Shown here one piece after another: positions 19,856 through 30,562 of a DNA stretch of 64,000 nt (position 1 is its first letter; every line of letters starts with the position of its first letter). The translations under genes and the position numbers were made by a program. The notes beneath the pieces are model-generated. The model made no database searches and was not told the DNA's origin. It saw nothing but the letters and a program-made list of their open reading frames with translations. Location: positions 340,529 through 404,528 of the forward strand of contig JAMLIK010000004.1 in assembly GCA_023954195.1 (NCBI GenBank), given 5' to 3'. This stretch comes from Xanthobacteraceae bacterium (GTDB lineage Bacteria > Pseudomonadota > Alphaproteobacteria > Rhizobiales > Xanthobacteraceae).

Positions 19856-21028
19856 TCATTTGGCGCCGAGCCATTTGCGCGCGGCGGCCTCGACCTTGGC
19901 GCGTTCCTCCGGGGTCAGCCGTGCCAGCGCCTCGTCGAGCAGCGGATCGCCCTTGCCGGCGGTTTTCGCCACCAGATGCCATTTCAGCCCTTCGATCATA
20001 TCGACCGGCACGCCCAGCCCCTGCGTCAGCGCCAGCGCCAGCCGGTTCTGCGCGATCGGGTTGTTCTGCCGCGCCGCCTTGCGCAGCAGCGAAATCGCGG
20101 CGACCCGGTTCTTGCTGGTGCCGGTGCCGTTGAACAGCGCGATGGCGTATTCGACCTCGGCGGGGACGTTGCCGGCGAGCGCCGCGGCTTGCAATAGCCG
20201 CACCGACTTGTCGATGTCTTTCTCGACGCCGGTGCCTTCCTTGTAGAAGCTCGCCAGCGCGTATTGCGCGTCGTCGTTGCCGGCGTCGGCGGCGATGCGC
20301 AGCAATTCGGCGGCGCGCTTGAAGTCCTGCGGGAAGGTCTGGCCGTCGACATAGAGCAGCGCCAGATTGTAGGCGGCCTTCGGCTCGCCCAGCTTCGCGG
20401 CGGAGGCCAGCCAGGTCGCGCCGGCCTCGCGGTCCGCCGGACCGCCCTGGCCGCCGATCTTCAGCATCGCCAGCGCGAACATCGCCTCGCGGTCGCCGAG
20501 ATCGGCGGCGCGCTTGTACCATTCGACCGCCTTGACGTAGTCGCGCTTGACGCCCTGACCGGTGGCGTAGAGTTCGCCCAGCATGGTCATGGCGGCGGTG
20601 TCGTTCTTCTGCTCGGCGCGCTTTTGCGCAAGCTCGAACGCGGTGCGATAGAAGCCGCGCTGATAGGCGCCGTAGACCAGGTCGACATTCGGCGCCTCGT
20701 TGAGCACGGCATCGAGATCGTTGCTGGCGGCGGCGGGGGGCTTGCCCGCCTCGCGGGCGGGCGGCTTGTCGGTCGCGGTCGATTTCCGCGCCGGAGCCGG
20801 GGCGGCCTTGGTTTCCTGCCTGGCTTGCGGCTTGGCTTCCGGTTTCGGCGCGGCCTTCGGCGTGTGCCTGGGCGCTGCTTTCGGTGCGGGAGGCGGTGGC
20901 GGCTCGGGAGCGGGCTGGGCCTGCGGCAGCGGAATCGGGGCAGGCGGCACCGGCGGAGCCTGCGCCTGCGTGCCGGCCGCGCCCAGCGCGATACCCAGCA
21001 AAATCATCGCTGCGCGCAGCATCTTCAT
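19856..21028 (-). CDS. SEL1-like (TPR-type) repeat protein, exported
   Basis: About 390 residues from the ATG at 21028, where a signal peptide begins (MKMLRAAMILLGIALGAAG). A Pro/Ala/Lys-rich low-complexity linker follows (about residues 25-85), then at least five SEL1 repeats of the type LGELYATGQGVKRDYVKAVE and YALASFYKEGTGVEKDIDKS. Such solenoids mediate protein-protein contacts in the periplasm or at the envelope; some act as signalling regulators. It starts 7 bp after the ThiE-like gene, so both are co-transcribed. No specific partner can be named. Confidence 0.85.
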   Translation of the reverse strand: MKMLRAAMILLGIALGAAGTQAQAPPVPPAPIPLPQAQPAPEPPPPPAPKAAPRHTPKAAPKPEAKPQARQETKAAPAPARKSTATDKPPAREAGKPPAAASNDLDAVLNEAPNVDLVYGAYQRGFYRTAFELAQKRAEQKNDTAAMTMLGELYATGQGVKRDYVKAVEWYKRAADLGDREAMFALAMLKIGGQGGPADREAGATWLASAAKLGEPKAAYNLALLYVDGQTFPQDFKRAAELLRIAADAGNDDAQYALASFYKEGTGVEKDIDKSVRLLQAAALAGNVPAEVEYAIALFNGTGTSKNRVAAISLLRKAARQNNPIAQNRLALALTQGLGVPVDMIEGLKWHLVAKTAGKGDPLLDEALARLTPEERAKVEAAARKWLGAK

Positions 21029-21035
21029 GCCCGCG

Positions 21036-21713
21036 TCAGTCCCGTCCGGGGAGAGGATGTGCCGCTGCCGCATAACCTTCCTTGAGCGCTGCGGCCACAT
21101 CCGCAAGCGCCGCGGCCGGTCCCGCTTGATCGGACCAAATCATGTCAGCGACAAGGACAAAATCCGCGCCGGCGGCGGTGAAGGCGCGCGCCTCGTCACG
21201 GGTCGCGGCATAGCCGACGCAGGGCGGCTCGAACAGTTCGGCCCACCAGTTCAGTCGTTCCGCGATGGCTTCCGCCGAGGGCCGCCCGCCGCGCGCATCC
21301 GGCTCGCCGAACAGCACGTAGTCGGCGCCGGCCTCGCCCGCGATCATGGCGTCGTGGCGGGTGTGCAGGCTGCCGACGCCCGCGATCCGATCCGGCTTCA
21401 GGCCGGGCAGCGCCTCCCGCATCGCGTCGAGCCCGGCGAGGTGCGCGCCGTCGGCCCCGCCGCGCGCCACCAGGTCGGCATGGCCGTCCAGCAGCAGCGC
21501 CGCGCCGGCGGCCTGCACCACGGGGGCGAGCCGCTTGATGCGGCCGAGCAGGGTGCGCGGATCGCCATCCGCGAGCCGCAGCAGCACGGCGGCGACGTCG
21601 GCGCGCGCGAGAATATCGGGCAGCGCGGCGGCCAGCGCCGCCGCGTCGTCCATCGCGGGCGTCGCCAGATACAGGCGCGGCATCGGGCGGGCGGGGGTGG
21701 ATTTCGCGGACAT
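21036..21713 (-). CDS. Thiamine phosphate synthase family protein (ThiE-like)
   Basis: A 225-residue TIM-barrel protein with features of ThiE: AAALLLDGHADLVARGGADGAHL and GVGSLHTRHDAMIAGEAGADYVLFG (both shortened here as LLLDGHADLVA and AGADYVLFGEP). ThiE joins the pyrimidine and thiazole phosphates to give thiamine phosphate. The canonical GPIF-x-TxTK loop appears as VLFGEPDARGG, so catalytic competence is uncertain and it may be a non-canonical paralogue. It lies between fructose-bisphosphate aldolase and the SEL1 gene, after a palindromic repeat, on the strand shared with the glycolytic genes. Confidence 0.7.
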   Translation of the reverse strand: MSAKSTPARPMPRLYLATPAMDDAAALAAALPDILARADVAAVLLRLADGDPRTLLGRIKRLAPVVQAAGAALLLDGHADLVARGGADGAHLAGLDAMREALPGLKPDRIAGVGSLHTRHDAMIAGEAGADYVLFGEPDARGGRPSAEAIAERLNWWAELFEPPCVGYAATRDEARAFTAAGADFVLVADMIWSDQAGPAAALADVAAALKEGYAAAAHPLPGRD

Positions 21714-21763
21714 CGGCGGGCCTCGCTCGGTTCGGAATTGATCGCGAAGCGCTCAAACACCCG

Positions 21764-21892
21764 CGGCGTCGTCCCCGCGAAGGCGGGGACCCATAACCCC
21801 TGGCGTTGGTTGTTACGAACAACCGCGCCCTTGGTTGATGGAGCCGAAGCGCTGCGGCGTATGGGTCCCCGCCTTCGCGGGGACGACGATCG
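21764..21892. repeat. Interspersed palindromic repeat, copy d
   Basis: The left arm GTCGTCCCCGCGAAGGCGGG returns inverted as CCCGCCTTCGCGGGGACGAC around a centre that includes CCATAACCCCTGGCG and GGCGTATGGGT. It fills the gap between the aldolase and ThiE-like genes. The arms match those of 24335-24460 except at the tip, where both sides change together. Confidence 0.75.
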
Positions 21893-21956
21893 TCCTGTTT
21901 GAAAATCCGTCTATATGGCGAATTTCCGGTCAGGCGCCCGGAGAACGAGGGCGCCC

Positions 21957-22982
21957 TTACGCCGCCTTCTTCTCCAGGTCGGCCTTCCATTCACCCTTGG
22001 AGGCGAGGCCGTTCATGTGGGCGCGGTGGGTGAAGGCCTGCTGGCCGGCGCCGAGATTTTCCGCCTTGCCCGACCACGCCTTCTGCGGCGCGGCTTGCAG
22101 CGCGCGGCCGTAGGAGAAGGTGAGCTTCCACGGCAGGCCGCCGATCCTGTTCATGGCGTCGAGATGGGCGGTGGCTTCTTCGTCGCTCTGGCCGCCGGAG
22201 AGGAAGGCGATGCCCGGCACCGCCGACGGCACGCATTCCTTCAACAGCTTCACGGTCTTCTCGGCCACCTGCTGCACGTTGGCGCGATCCTTCGCCTTCT
22301 TGCCGGAGATCGCCATGTTCGGCTTCAGGATCATGCCTTCGAGCGCGACCTTCTGGTAATAGAGTTCCTGGAAGGTTTCCTTGAGCACGAACTCGGTGAC
22401 CTCGTAGCAGCGGTCGATCGAGTGATCGCCGTCCATCAGCACTTCCGGCTCGACGATCGGCACGATCTGCGCCGCCTGGCACAGCGCGGCGTAGCGCGCC
22501 AGCGCATGCGCATTGGTGCGCACGGCGGTGTAGCTCGGGATGCCCTGTCCGATATCGATCACCGCGCGCCACTTGGCGAAGCGCGCGCCCTGCTTGTAGT
22601 AATCGGCGAGGCGGCCGGCGAGCTTGTCGAGGCCCACGGTGATGAGTTCGCCGGGGCAGCCGGGCAGGGCCTGGGTGCCTTCGTCGACCTTGATGCCGGG
22701 AATGCAGCCGGCCTGCTCGATCAGCTTGACCAGCGGGGTGCCGTCCTTGGCCTTCTGCCAGATGGTTTCGTCGTAGAGGATGACGCCGGAGATGTACTTG
22801 GTCATCGCATCGTTGGAGCGGAACAGCATCTCGCGATAGTCGCGGCGGTTGTCCTCGGTCGATTCGACGTTGATGGCGTCGAAGCGCTTCTTGATGGTGC
22901 CGGAGGATTCATCGGCGGCGAGAATGCCTTTGCCGGGGGCCACCATGGCCTGGGCGACTTTGTTGAGGTCTGCGAGGTTCAT
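21957..22982 (-). CDS. Fructose-bisphosphate aldolase, class I
   Basis: A 341-residue Schiff-base aldolase. GKGILAADESSGTIKKRF (18-33 region) and LEGMILKPNM with K220, the position of the Schiff-base lysine, identify class I. The ATG at 22982 is preceded by AGGAGG at the right distance; the longer frame upstream has no ribosome site or family similarity. It splits or forms fructose 1,6-bisphosphate (and possibly sedoheptulose 1,7-bisphosphate). It follows pgk in a tkt-gap-pgk-fba series, a typical sugar-phosphate cluster of this group of bacteria. Confidence 0.95.
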   Translation of the reverse strand: MNLADLNKVAQAMVAPGKGILAADESSGTIKKRFDAINVESTEDNRRDYREMLFRSNDAMTKYISGVILYDETIWQKAKDGTPLVKLIEQAGCIPGIKVDEGTQALPGCPGELITVGLDKLAGRLADYYKQGARFAKWRAVIDIGQGIPSYTAVRTNAHALARYAALCQAAQIVPIVEPEVLMDGDHSIDRCYEVTEFVLKETFQELYYQKVALEGMILKPNMAISGKKAKDRANVQQVAEKTVKLLKECVPSAVPGIAFLSGGQSDEEATAHLDAMNRIGGLPWKLTFSYGRALQAAPQKAWSGKAENLGAGQQAFTHRAHMNGLASKGEWKADLEKKAA

Positions 22983-23118
22983 TGATGCCTCCTGCATGCG
23001 TCTGGTACGAAGTGAGAGCGTTGGCGTCGAAATTGAAAAGTGCGGAATGCGTTCCGTGATTGTTGGCCCGTGCCGCTGACCGCCATTCAAGACGGCCTTC
23101 GCGGCAAGGGCAGGGCGC

Positions 23119-24312
23119 TTATTTGGCGCGCAACACCTCGACCCCCGGCAGCGGCTTGCCTTCCATCCATTCGAGGAAAGCGCCGCCCGCGGTCGAGACA
23201 TAGGTGAAATCCTGCGCCACGCCGGCGTGGTTGAGCGCCGCGACGGTGTCGCCGCCGCCAGCCACCGACACCAGCTTGCCGAGTTTGGTGCGCTGGGCGG
23301 CGTACTTCGCGGCGACCACGGTGCCGCGGTCGAACGGCGTCAGTTCGAACGCGCCGACCGGGCCGTTCCATACCAGCGTCGCGGCGTCGTCGATGGCGGC
23401 GTGGATGCGTTCGATCGATTGCGGGCCGACGTCGAGGATCATGCCGTCGGCGGGAATGGCGTCGAGGCCGTAGGCGTGCGCCGGCGCGTCGGCCTCGAAG
23501 TGATAGGCGACCACCGCGTCCACCGGCAGGATGATGGCGCAATTGGCGGCCTCCGCCTTGGCCAGGATGCGCAGCGCGGTGGCGGCGAGGTCCTTTTCCG
23601 CAAGCGACTTGCCGATGCCAAAACCCTGCGCGTGCAGGAAAGTGTTGGCCATGCCGCCGCCGATCACCAGCGCGTCGACCTTGTTCACCAGATTTTCCAA
23701 AAGGTCGATCTTGGTCGAGACTTTCGCGCCGCCGATGATCGCGATCACCGGCTTGGCGGGCGCTTCCAGCGCCTTGTTCAGGGCGTCGAGTTCGGCCTGC
23801 ATGGTGCGCCCGGCATAGGCCGGCAGTCTGTGTCCGAGCCCTTCGGTCGAGGCATGGGCGCGGTGCGCGGCGGAGAACGCGTCGTTGACCCAGAGGTCGC
23901 CGAGCTTGGCGAGTTGCGCGACGAAGGCGGGATCGTTCTTTTCTTCCTCTTTATGGAAGCGGGTGTTTTCCAGACAGAGGATGTCGCCGTCGGCCATCGC
24001 CGCGACCGCCGTTTCAGCCGGCTCGCCGACGCAGTCCTCGGCGAAAGCGACGGGACGCTTGATGATCTTCGCCAACTCCGCCGCGACGGGCTTCAGCGAG
24101 TCCTTGGCGTCGCGGCCCTTGGGCCGGCCGAAATGCGCCAGCAGGATCACCTTGCCGCCCTTGTCGGCGATTTCGGTGATGGTCGGCGCGATGCGCTCCA
24201 GCCGGGTCGCGTCGGTGACGCGCCCCTGGTCCATCGGCACGTTGAGATCGACGCGCAGCAGCACGCGCCGGCCCTTCACGTCGGCGTCGTCGAGGGTGCG
24301 GAAGTTGCTCAT
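23119..24312 (-). CDS. pgk: Phosphoglycerate kinase
   Basis: A 397-residue enzyme of normal length. [22 protein letters not shown] is the N-terminal PGK signature (substrate-binding RVDLNVP), GGAKVSTKI lies near the hinge, and the C-terminal [13 protein letters not shown] is the nucleotide-binding loop. It converts 1,3-bisphosphoglycerate and ADP to 3-phosphoglycerate and ATP, reversibly. Position between gap and the aldolase gene, all on the minus strand, supports the call. A palindromic repeat separates it from gap. Confidence 0.97.
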   Translation of the reverse strand: MSNFRTLDDADVKGRRVLLRVDLNVPMDQGRVTDATRLERIAPTITEIADKGGKVILLAHFGRPKGRDAKDSLKPVAAELAKIIKRPVAFAEDCVGEPAETAVAAMADGDILCLENTRFHKEEEKNDPAFVAQLAKLGDLWVNDAFSAAHRAHASTEGLGHRLPAYAGRTMQAELDALNKALEAPAKPVIAIIGGAKVSTKIDLLENLVNKVDALVIGGGMANTFLHAQGFGIGKSLAEKDLAATALRILAKAEAANCAIILPVDAVVAYHFEADAPAHAYGLDAIPADGMILDVGPQSIERIHAAIDDAATLVWNGPVGAFELTPFDRGTVVAAKYAAQRTKLGKLVSVAGGGDTVAALNHAGVAQDFTYVSTAGGAFLEWMEGKPLPGVEVLRAK

Positions 24313-24334
24313 CGGCTATCCTCGGATGTCATCT

Positions 24335-24460
24335 CGGCGTCGTCCCCGCGCCGGCGGGGACCCATAACCCCTGGCGCCTGTCGTTAAAAACAACCTCGCC
24401 TCAGGTGATGGAACCGAACCGCTGCGGCGTATGGGTCCCCGCCGGCGCGGGGACGACGAT
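24335..24460. repeat. Interspersed palindromic repeat, copy e
   Basis: GTCGTCCCCGCGCCGGCGGG and its inverse flank a centre very similar to that of copy d (CCATAACCCCTGGCG ... GCTGCGGCGTATGGG). Where copy d has GAAG/CTTC at the stem tip, this copy has CCGG on both sides, so pairing is kept. It lies between gap and pgk. Confidence 0.75.
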
Positions 24461-24551
24461 TTTCGCATTGAAAATCCGGCCACAAAACGAATTTCCGGTC
24501 GGGACCCGAGGCGTGCCAGCGCACACCTCGGGATGACACGTCATCGTCGTC

Positions 24552-25559
<1,008 letters not shown>

Positions 25560-25674
25560 TCAATTTCTCCTTCGAAGATTCGATAGACCTGATGTTTGGG
25601 CGGTTTCATGCCCCGAATGCGCCGGCGTTGCAATGCGTCACGTTGCAATTGTGCCGATAGCGTTACCGGTGTTG

Positions 25675-27669
25675 TTACTTCTGGCCCAGCCGCTTGGCGG
25701 CGGCCTCGGTCACCGCCTCGGCGGTGATGCCGAAGTGCTTGTAGAGGTCCTTGGCCGGGGCGCTGTGGCCGAAGCCGTGCATGCCGATGAAGACGCCGTC
25801 GGCCCCGATTACCGCGTCCCAGCCGAACCGCACCTGCGCCTCCACGGCGATCTTCACTGGCGCGTCGCCGATGATCGCCGCGCGGATCGCGGGGGGCTGC
25901 TCCAGCAGCAGTTCGAGCGAGGGCACCGAGACGACGCGCGCCGGGATGCCGCGCTCTGTCAGTTGCTTCTGCGCCGCCACCGCGATCTCGACCTCGGAGC
26001 CGGAGGCGAAGATCGACACGGCGGCCGCGCCGTTCGCCGCCACCAGTTCGTAGCCGCCGCTGGCGCAGCGGTTGGCGGCGTCGGGCGCGGTGCGCACCGG
26101 AGTCAGGTTCTGCCGCGACAGCGCCAGCACGGTGGGGCCGTGCAGCCGTTCCAGCGCCAGTTGCCAGCATTCGGCGGTTTCCATCGCGTCCGCCGGGCGG
26201 AACACCCGCATGTTCGGCATCGCCCGCAGCGCCGCGATGTGCTCCACCGGCTGGTGGGTCGGGCCGTCCTCGCCGAGCCCGATCGAATCGTGGGTCATGA
26301 TGTAGATCACCGGGACATGCGCCAGCGCCGAGATCCGCATCGCCGGGCGGGCGTAGTCGGTGAAGCACAGGAAGGTGCCGCCGGCCGGGCGGAAGCCGCC
26401 ATGCAGCGCGATGCCGTTCATGGCGGCGGCCATGCCCAGTTCGCGGATGCCGTAATGGATGTAGCGGCCGTCGTAGTGGCCGGGCTGCACGTCCTTCAGG
26501 TTCTTGGTGCGGGTGTTGTTGGAGGGCGTGAGATCCGCCGAGCCGAGCAGCAGTTCCGGCACCGCCGGCACCAGCACGTCGAGCGCCAGTTCGCTGGCCT
26601 TGCGGGTCGCCACGGTCGGCGGCTCGGCGGCGAGCTTGTCCTTGAGCCTGCCGATCACGGCGTCGAGGTCGGCCGGCAACTTGCGGTCGATGACGCGGCG
26701 CTGGAACTCGTTGCGCTGGGCGTCCGGCATGGCCTCGAACCGCTTGCGCCAGTTCTTGCGCGCGGCGGAGCCTTTCTTGCCGGCCTTGCGCCAGGCCGCC
26801 AGCACGTCGTCGGGGATTTCGAACGGGCCGTGGTTCCAGCCCAGCGCCTTCTTGGTGGCGGCCAGTTCGTCGGCGCCCAGCGGCTCTCCGTGCGCCTTGG
26901 AGGTGCCGGCCTTGTGCGGCGCGCCGAAGCCGATGGTGGTCTTGCAGGCGATCATCGTCGGCCGGTCGGATTTTTGCGCGCGGCGGATCGCGGAGGCGAT
27001 CGCCTTGGGGTCATGGCCGTCGATTTGCCGGGCGTTCCAGCCATGCGCCTTGAAGCGCGCCACCTGATCGACGTTGTCGGTCAGCGTGATCGGCCCGTCG
27101 ATGGTGATGCCGTTGTCGTCATAGAGGAAAATCAGCTTGTTGAGCTTGAGGTGGCCGGCCAGCGCGATGGCCTCGTGGCTGATGCCCTCCATCAGGTCGC
27201 CGTCCGAGCACAGCACGTAGGTATAATGATCGACGACATCGCCGCCGAACTCGGCCGCCAAGAGCCGCTCCGCCAGCGCGAAGCCGACCGCGGTCGCGAT
27301 CCCCTGGCCGAGCGGGCCGGTGGTGGTTTCGACGCCGGAGGTGACGAAGTTCTCCGGGTGGCCGGGGGTCTTCGAGTCGAGCTGGCGGAAGTTCTTGATC
27401 TGGTCCAGCGTCATCTCCTTGTTCCCGGTCAGGTAAAGGAGCGCGTAGAGCAGCATCGAGCCATGGCCGGCGGAGAGGATGAAGCGGTCGCGGTCCGGCC
27501 AGTTCGGTTCCGCGGCGTCGTATTTCAGGAACTGGGTGAACAGCACGGTGGCAACGTCGGCGGCGCCCATCGGCAGGCCGGGATGGCCGGATTTGGCCTT
27601 CTCCACCGCGTCCATCGCCAGCGCGCGCACCGCGTTGGCCATTGTCGAGGGTTCTACGCGCGAGGTCAT
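25675..27669 (-). CDS. tkt: Transketolase
   Basis: A 664-residue thiamine-diphosphate enzyme. [20 protein letters not shown] is the N-terminal signature, [14 protein letters not shown] the ThDP/Mg-binding GDG motif, and [20 protein letters not shown] the C-terminal signature. The ATG at 27669 starts the conserved protein; the frame runs 201 bp further upstream but without family features. It transfers two-carbon units in the pentose phosphate and Calvin cycles and heads the tkt-gap-pgk-fba series. Divergent from the DUF4164/zapA unit. Confidence 0.96.
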   Translation of the reverse strand: MTSRVEPSTMANAVRALAMDAVEKAKSGHPGLPMGAADVATVLFTQFLKYDAAEPNWPDRDRFILSAGHGSMLLYALLYLTGNKEMTLDQIKNFRQLDSKTPGHPENFVTSGVETTTGPLGQGIATAVGFALAERLLAAEFGGDVVDHYTYVLCSDGDLMEGISHEAIALAGHLKLNKLIFLYDDNGITIDGPITLTDNVDQVARFKAHGWNARQIDGHDPKAIASAIRRAQKSDRPTMIACKTTIGFGAPHKAGTSKAHGEPLGADELAATKKALGWNHGPFEIPDDVLAAWRKAGKKGSAARKNWRKRFEAMPDAQRNEFQRRVIDRKLPADLDAVIGRLKDKLAAEPPTVATRKASELALDVLVPAVPELLLGSADLTPSNNTRTKNLKDVQPGHYDGRYIHYGIRELGMAAAMNGIALHGGFRPAGGTFLCFTDYARPAMRISALAHVPVIYIMTHDSIGLGEDGPTHQPVEHIAALRAMPNMRVFRPADAMETAECWQLALERLHGPTVLALSRQNLTPVRTAPDAANRCASGGYELVAANGAAAVSIFASGSEVEIAVAAQKQLTERGIPARVVSVPSLELLLEQPPAIRAAIIGDAPVKIAVEAQVRFGWDAVIGADGVFIGMHGFGHSAPAKDLYKHFGITAEAVTEAAAKRLGQK

Positions 27670-27981
27670 GGGCTCTGCCTGCAAATCAACGGTTTCGGGG
27701 CCGGCTGTCGCCGGTGGGTGGAAAAGCTGCCGTTTGATGGAATGGGATGGGCAGCGCTGAATAGCACCTGCACCCCTTGAGTCCAAGGGCGGCAGGCCGC
27801 CCCCGCCCCGCTTCCGGCCGCTTTGCGGTGCATAGCTGCCCGGCGGCGTTGCGCGGGGCGGTCTTGCCAAGTAGATTCACCGTTTAAATTTCCGTGGCTA
27901 AACGTTTGCCGGGGGACGGTTTTTGCCATGCGGCGGACCGCGATGGACGCCCCGGCGGAATGTTGTTCTTGAAAGGTCGGC
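27670..27981. other. Divergent intergenic region, tkt / DUF4164-zapA
   Basis: 312 bp between divergent genes, expected to hold both promoters. An AT-rich patch (GTTTAAATTTCC, about 27879-27890) is the best promoter candidate, but no convincing -35/-10 pair stands out. A GC-rich stretch at 27780-27860 lacks a clear long stem. No gene is seen here. Confidence 0.5.
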
Positions 27982-28317
27982 ATGACCCATCGGCCTCCTC
28001 AACCCGGCCCGGACGAACCGGTCGCCACGACCGGCGGATCGGTGGAGATCGAACGCGCCACGCGACGGCTGGTTGCCGCGCTCGACGCGCTGGAAAGCGC
28101 GGTGGAGCAGCGGCGCGACGCCGACCGCGACGAGGACGAACTCGCCAACCGCATTCAGGCGCTGGGAGCGGACCGTTCGCGGCTCGCCGACGAGCTTGAC
28201 ACGACGCTGGTGCGCGCGCGCCAGCTCGAACGCGTCAACCGCGAGATCGCCGGGCGGCTCGACGCGGCGATCGACACGCTCCGCACCCTGCTCGACGAGG
28301 ACGAGGACGGACGATGA
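27982..28317 (+). CDS. DUF4164-like coiled-coil protein
   Basis: A 111-residue protein that is almost entirely predicted coiled coil (heptad-like ATRRLVAALDALESAVEQR and later ELDTTLVRARQLERV). It resembles the small DUF4164 proteins found before zapA in Rhizobiales. Its stop overlaps the zapA start (ATGA), so translation is coupled. A cell-division-related role next to ZapA is plausible but unproven. No catalytic motif or membrane segment is present. Confidence 0.8.
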   Translation: MTHRPPQPGPDEPVATTGGSVEIERATRRLVAALDALESAVEQRRDADRDEDELANRIQALGADRSRLADELDTTLVRARQLERVNREIAGRLDAAIDTLRTLLDEDEDGR

Positions 28318-28697
28318 ATCACATCAACGTCACCATCAACGGCCGCCAGTACCGCATGGCCTGCGAGGACGGCCAGGAGCGCCGCCTCATGGGGCTGGCG
28401 GAGGATTTCGAGGCGCGCATCGGCGAGTTGCGCGGCAGGTTCGGCGAGATCGGCGATGCCCGGCTCACGGTGATGGCGGCGCTGATGGTGGCCGACGAAC
28501 TGTTCGACGCCAACGCCCGCATCCATGCGCTTCAGGAGGAGGTGGAGTCGCTGCGCCACGTGCGCGTCGCCGCCGCCGAGCGCAACCGCGCCACGCAATA
28601 CGCCGTCTCCGCGGCGCTCAACGCCGCCGCCGAGCGGATCGAGAAGACCACGCAGGCGCTCAATCGCAGCATCGGCAACGGCATCGCGATCGGGTGA
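28314..28697 (+). CDS. zapA: Cell division protein ZapA
   Basis: A 127-residue ZapA. HINVTINGRQYRMACEDGQE is the conserved N-terminal head, followed by a long helix that forms the dimer/tetramer coiled coil. ZapA binds FtsZ and bundles its filaments at mid-cell. It overlaps the DUF4164-like gene and is followed by 6S RNA and 5-formyl-THF cyclo-ligase, the order common in proteobacteria. Confidence 0.92.
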   Translation: MNHINVTINGRQYRMACEDGQERRLMGLAEDFEARIGELRGRFGEIGDARLTVMAALMVADELFDANARIHALQEEVESLRHVRVAAAERNRATQYAVSAALNAAAERIEKTTQALNRSIGNGIAIG

Positions 28698-28703
28698 CGA
28701 CCG

Positions 28704-28745
28704 TTGTCGTCGTCCCGGCGCAGGCCGGGACCCATACGCCGCAGC
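28704..28745. repeat. Half copy of the palindromic repeat
   Basis: GTCGTCCCGGCGCAGGCCGG and GACCCATACGCCGCAGCA correspond to one arm and part of the centre of the elements at 18715 and 24335; the opposite arm is missing, so this is a solo or eroded copy just after zapA. Confidence 0.55.
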
Positions 28746-28861
28746 AATCATGGGGCTGAAAACGCCAGTCGGCTGTCATCTCGCGCTCACGATGAAGGCC
28801 AGGGAGGGAAGTTCACCCATCCCGCTCTGGCGTTCCCGCGCGGTCGCGACTACATTGCTCC

Positions 28862-29028
28862 CCGCGAGGCTGCGTCGCGCGTCAGGAGCCATATATCCCC
28901 GGGGCCTTATCGATCCTTTAGGGAACTGTCCCTGGCCGGGCCCGTGGGCCCGGACATATGGTGCCCACCTACTTTCGTAGGGAACTCCGGGATCGAGCGT
29001 TCCAACGGCTATCGTGGCTTCGCACTTT
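28862..29028 (+). ncRNA. ssrS: 6S RNA
   Basis: This gene-free stretch lies between zapA and 5-formyl-THF cyclo-ligase, the conserved site of 6S RNA. Its ends pair: GCGAGGCT (28864-28871) with GGCTTCGC (29016-29023) gives an 8-bp closing stem with two G-U pairs, followed by a short T tract. The middle contains CCATAT/ATATGG pairing and the strong hairpin CCGGGCCC-GT-GGGCCCGG. Length of about 165 nt fits. 6S RNA mimics an open promoter and holds sigma-70 RNA polymerase in stationary phase. The exact ends are estimates. Confidence 0.8.
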
Positions 29029-29044
29029 TCATTTGTTCCCGCGC

Positions 29045-29620
29045 ATGGATGAATCCGACTTGAAAGCACGACTGCGCGCCGCCGCATTGGCGCGGCGCGC
29101 GGCGCTGGACGACCAGGCGCGCGAGGCCACCGCGCAATGCCTCGCGACCTTCGCGGATATCTTCGAGGTCACCCCGGATACGGTGGTCGCCGGCTATATG
29201 CCGATGCGCGGTGAGGCCGACCCGCTGCCGCTGATGCGGCGGCTGGCGTCGCGCGGCGCGCGGCTGGCGCTGCCGGTTGTCGTCGCGCGCGAAACGGCGC
29301 TCAGGTTCCGCGCCTGGCGCGAGGGCGAGGCGCTGGTGGCCGGGCCGCACGGCACGCGGCATCCGGAAGGCGCCGCCCCCGACATCGTGCCGCATATCGT
29401 GCTGGCGCCGCTCGCCGCCTTCGACCGGCGCGGCCATCGCATCGGCTATGGCGGCGGGTACTACGACCGCACGCTGGCGGGCTTGCGGGCGCGGGGCCAG
29501 GTCACCGCCGCCGGAGTTGCTTTTGCAACGCAGGAGGTCGAGACTGTTCCGGCATCCCCTCACGACGCGCTGCTCGATCTCGTGCTCACCGAGGTCGGTC
29601 CCATCGATTTCCGGAGTTAG
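29045..29620 (+). CDS. 5-formyltetrahydrofolate cyclo-ligase
   Basis: A 191-residue enzyme with the family signature HRIGYGGGYYDRTLAGLR near the C-terminus and ATP-binding basic residues at the N-terminus (LKARLRAAALARRAAL). It turns 5-formyl-THF into 5,10-methenyl-THF using ATP. The ATG at 29045 was chosen; the frame extends further upstream but only into 6S RNA. The gene directly after 6S RNA is typically this one. The phosphoesterase gene follows 5 bp later. Confidence 0.93.
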   Translation: MDESDLKARLRAAALARRAALDDQAREATAQCLATFADIFEVTPDTVVAGYMPMRGEADPLPLMRRLASRGARLALPVVVARETALRFRAWREGEALVAGPHGTRHPEGAAPDIVPHIVLAPLAAFDRRGHRIGYGGGYYDRTLAGLRARGQVTAAGVAFATQEVETVPASPHDALLDLVLTEVGPIDFRS

Positions 29621-29625
29621 CTGAA

Positions 29626-30444
29626 TTGCGCATTCTGTTCATCGGCGACGTGGTCGGCCGCGCCGGCCGCGACGCCATCATGGAGCACCTTCCCAGGGCC
29701 ATCGCCGACTGGGCGGTCGATCTCGCTGTGGTCAACGGCGAGAATTCCGCCGGCGGCTTCGGCATCACCGAGGCGATCTATAACGACTTCATCGACGCCG
29801 GCGCCGACGCGGTGACGCTCGGCAACCATTCATGGAATCAGAAAGAGGCGCTGGTGTTCATCGAGCGCGCGCCGCGGCTGGTGCGCCCGATCAACTACAT
29901 GCCGGGCACGCCGGGGCGCGGCGCGGCGCTGGTGGAGACCCGCACCGGCAAGCGGGCGCTGGTCATCAACGCGCTGGGCCGGCTGTTCATGGAGCCGGTG
30001 GACGATCCGTTCGCGCTGATCGACCGCGAACTCGAAGCCTGCCCGCTGCGGCAGACGGTCGACGCCATCGTGGTCGATTTCCATTGCGAGGCCACCAGCG
30101 AGAAGCAGGGCGCGGGCTATTTCTGCGACGGCCGCGCCAGCCTCGTGGTCGGCACCCATACCCATATCCCGACCGCCGATCACCAGATCCTGCCCGGCGG
30201 CACCGCCTACATGACCGACGCCGGCATGACCGGCGACTACGATTCCATCATCGGCATGAACAAGGAGGAGCCGCTGCGCCGCTTCACCACCGGGATTTCC
30301 TCGGCGCGTTTCGAGCCCGCGACCGGCGTCGCGACCATGAGCGGCATCGCGGTGGAGACCGACGACGCCACGGGGCTCGCGGTCCGGGTCGCGCCGGTGC
30401 GGATCGGCGGCCGGCTGGAACCGGCGGTGCCGTCGTTCTGGTGA
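29626..30444 (+). CDS. YmdB-like metallophosphoesterase (TIGR00282 family)
   Basis: A 272-residue calcineurin-like phosphoesterase. ILFIGDVVGRAGRDAI, NGENSAGGFGI, LGNHSW, DFHCEATSEK and GTHTHIPTAD give a full set of two-metal ligands. Members of the group hydrolyse 2',3'-cyclic nucleotides. The start is TTG at 29626, 5 bp after the cyclo-ligase stop, since no ATG fits the conserved N-terminus. Probably co-transcribed with the gene before it. Confidence 0.9.
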   Translation: MRILFIGDVVGRAGRDAIMEHLPRAIADWAVDLAVVNGENSAGGFGITEAIYNDFIDAGADAVTLGNHSWNQKEALVFIERAPRLVRPINYMPGTPGRGAALVETRTGKRALVINALGRLFMEPVDDPFALIDRELEACPLRQTVDAIVVDFHCEATSEKQGAGYFCDGRASLVVGTHTHIPTADHQILPGGTAYMTDAGMTGDYDSIIGMNKEEPLRRFTTGISSARFEPATGVATMSGIAVETDDATGLAVRVAPVRIGGRLEPAVPSFW

Positions 30445-30562
30445 GGCGCGCAGCCCTCGGGGCCTGATTTTGCGTCTTTGATTTTGTCGGGGCCGCGCTT
30501 ATAAGCCGCGCCTTGGACCCCGTTTGGTTGGACGAATTTCGAGCGCGAGGAGCTATTTCCGC

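Noticed and set aside
22983..23201. Longer N-terminus of fructose-bisphosphate aldolase
   Set aside because: The extra sequence has no family match; AGGAGG is placed for the ATG at 22982.
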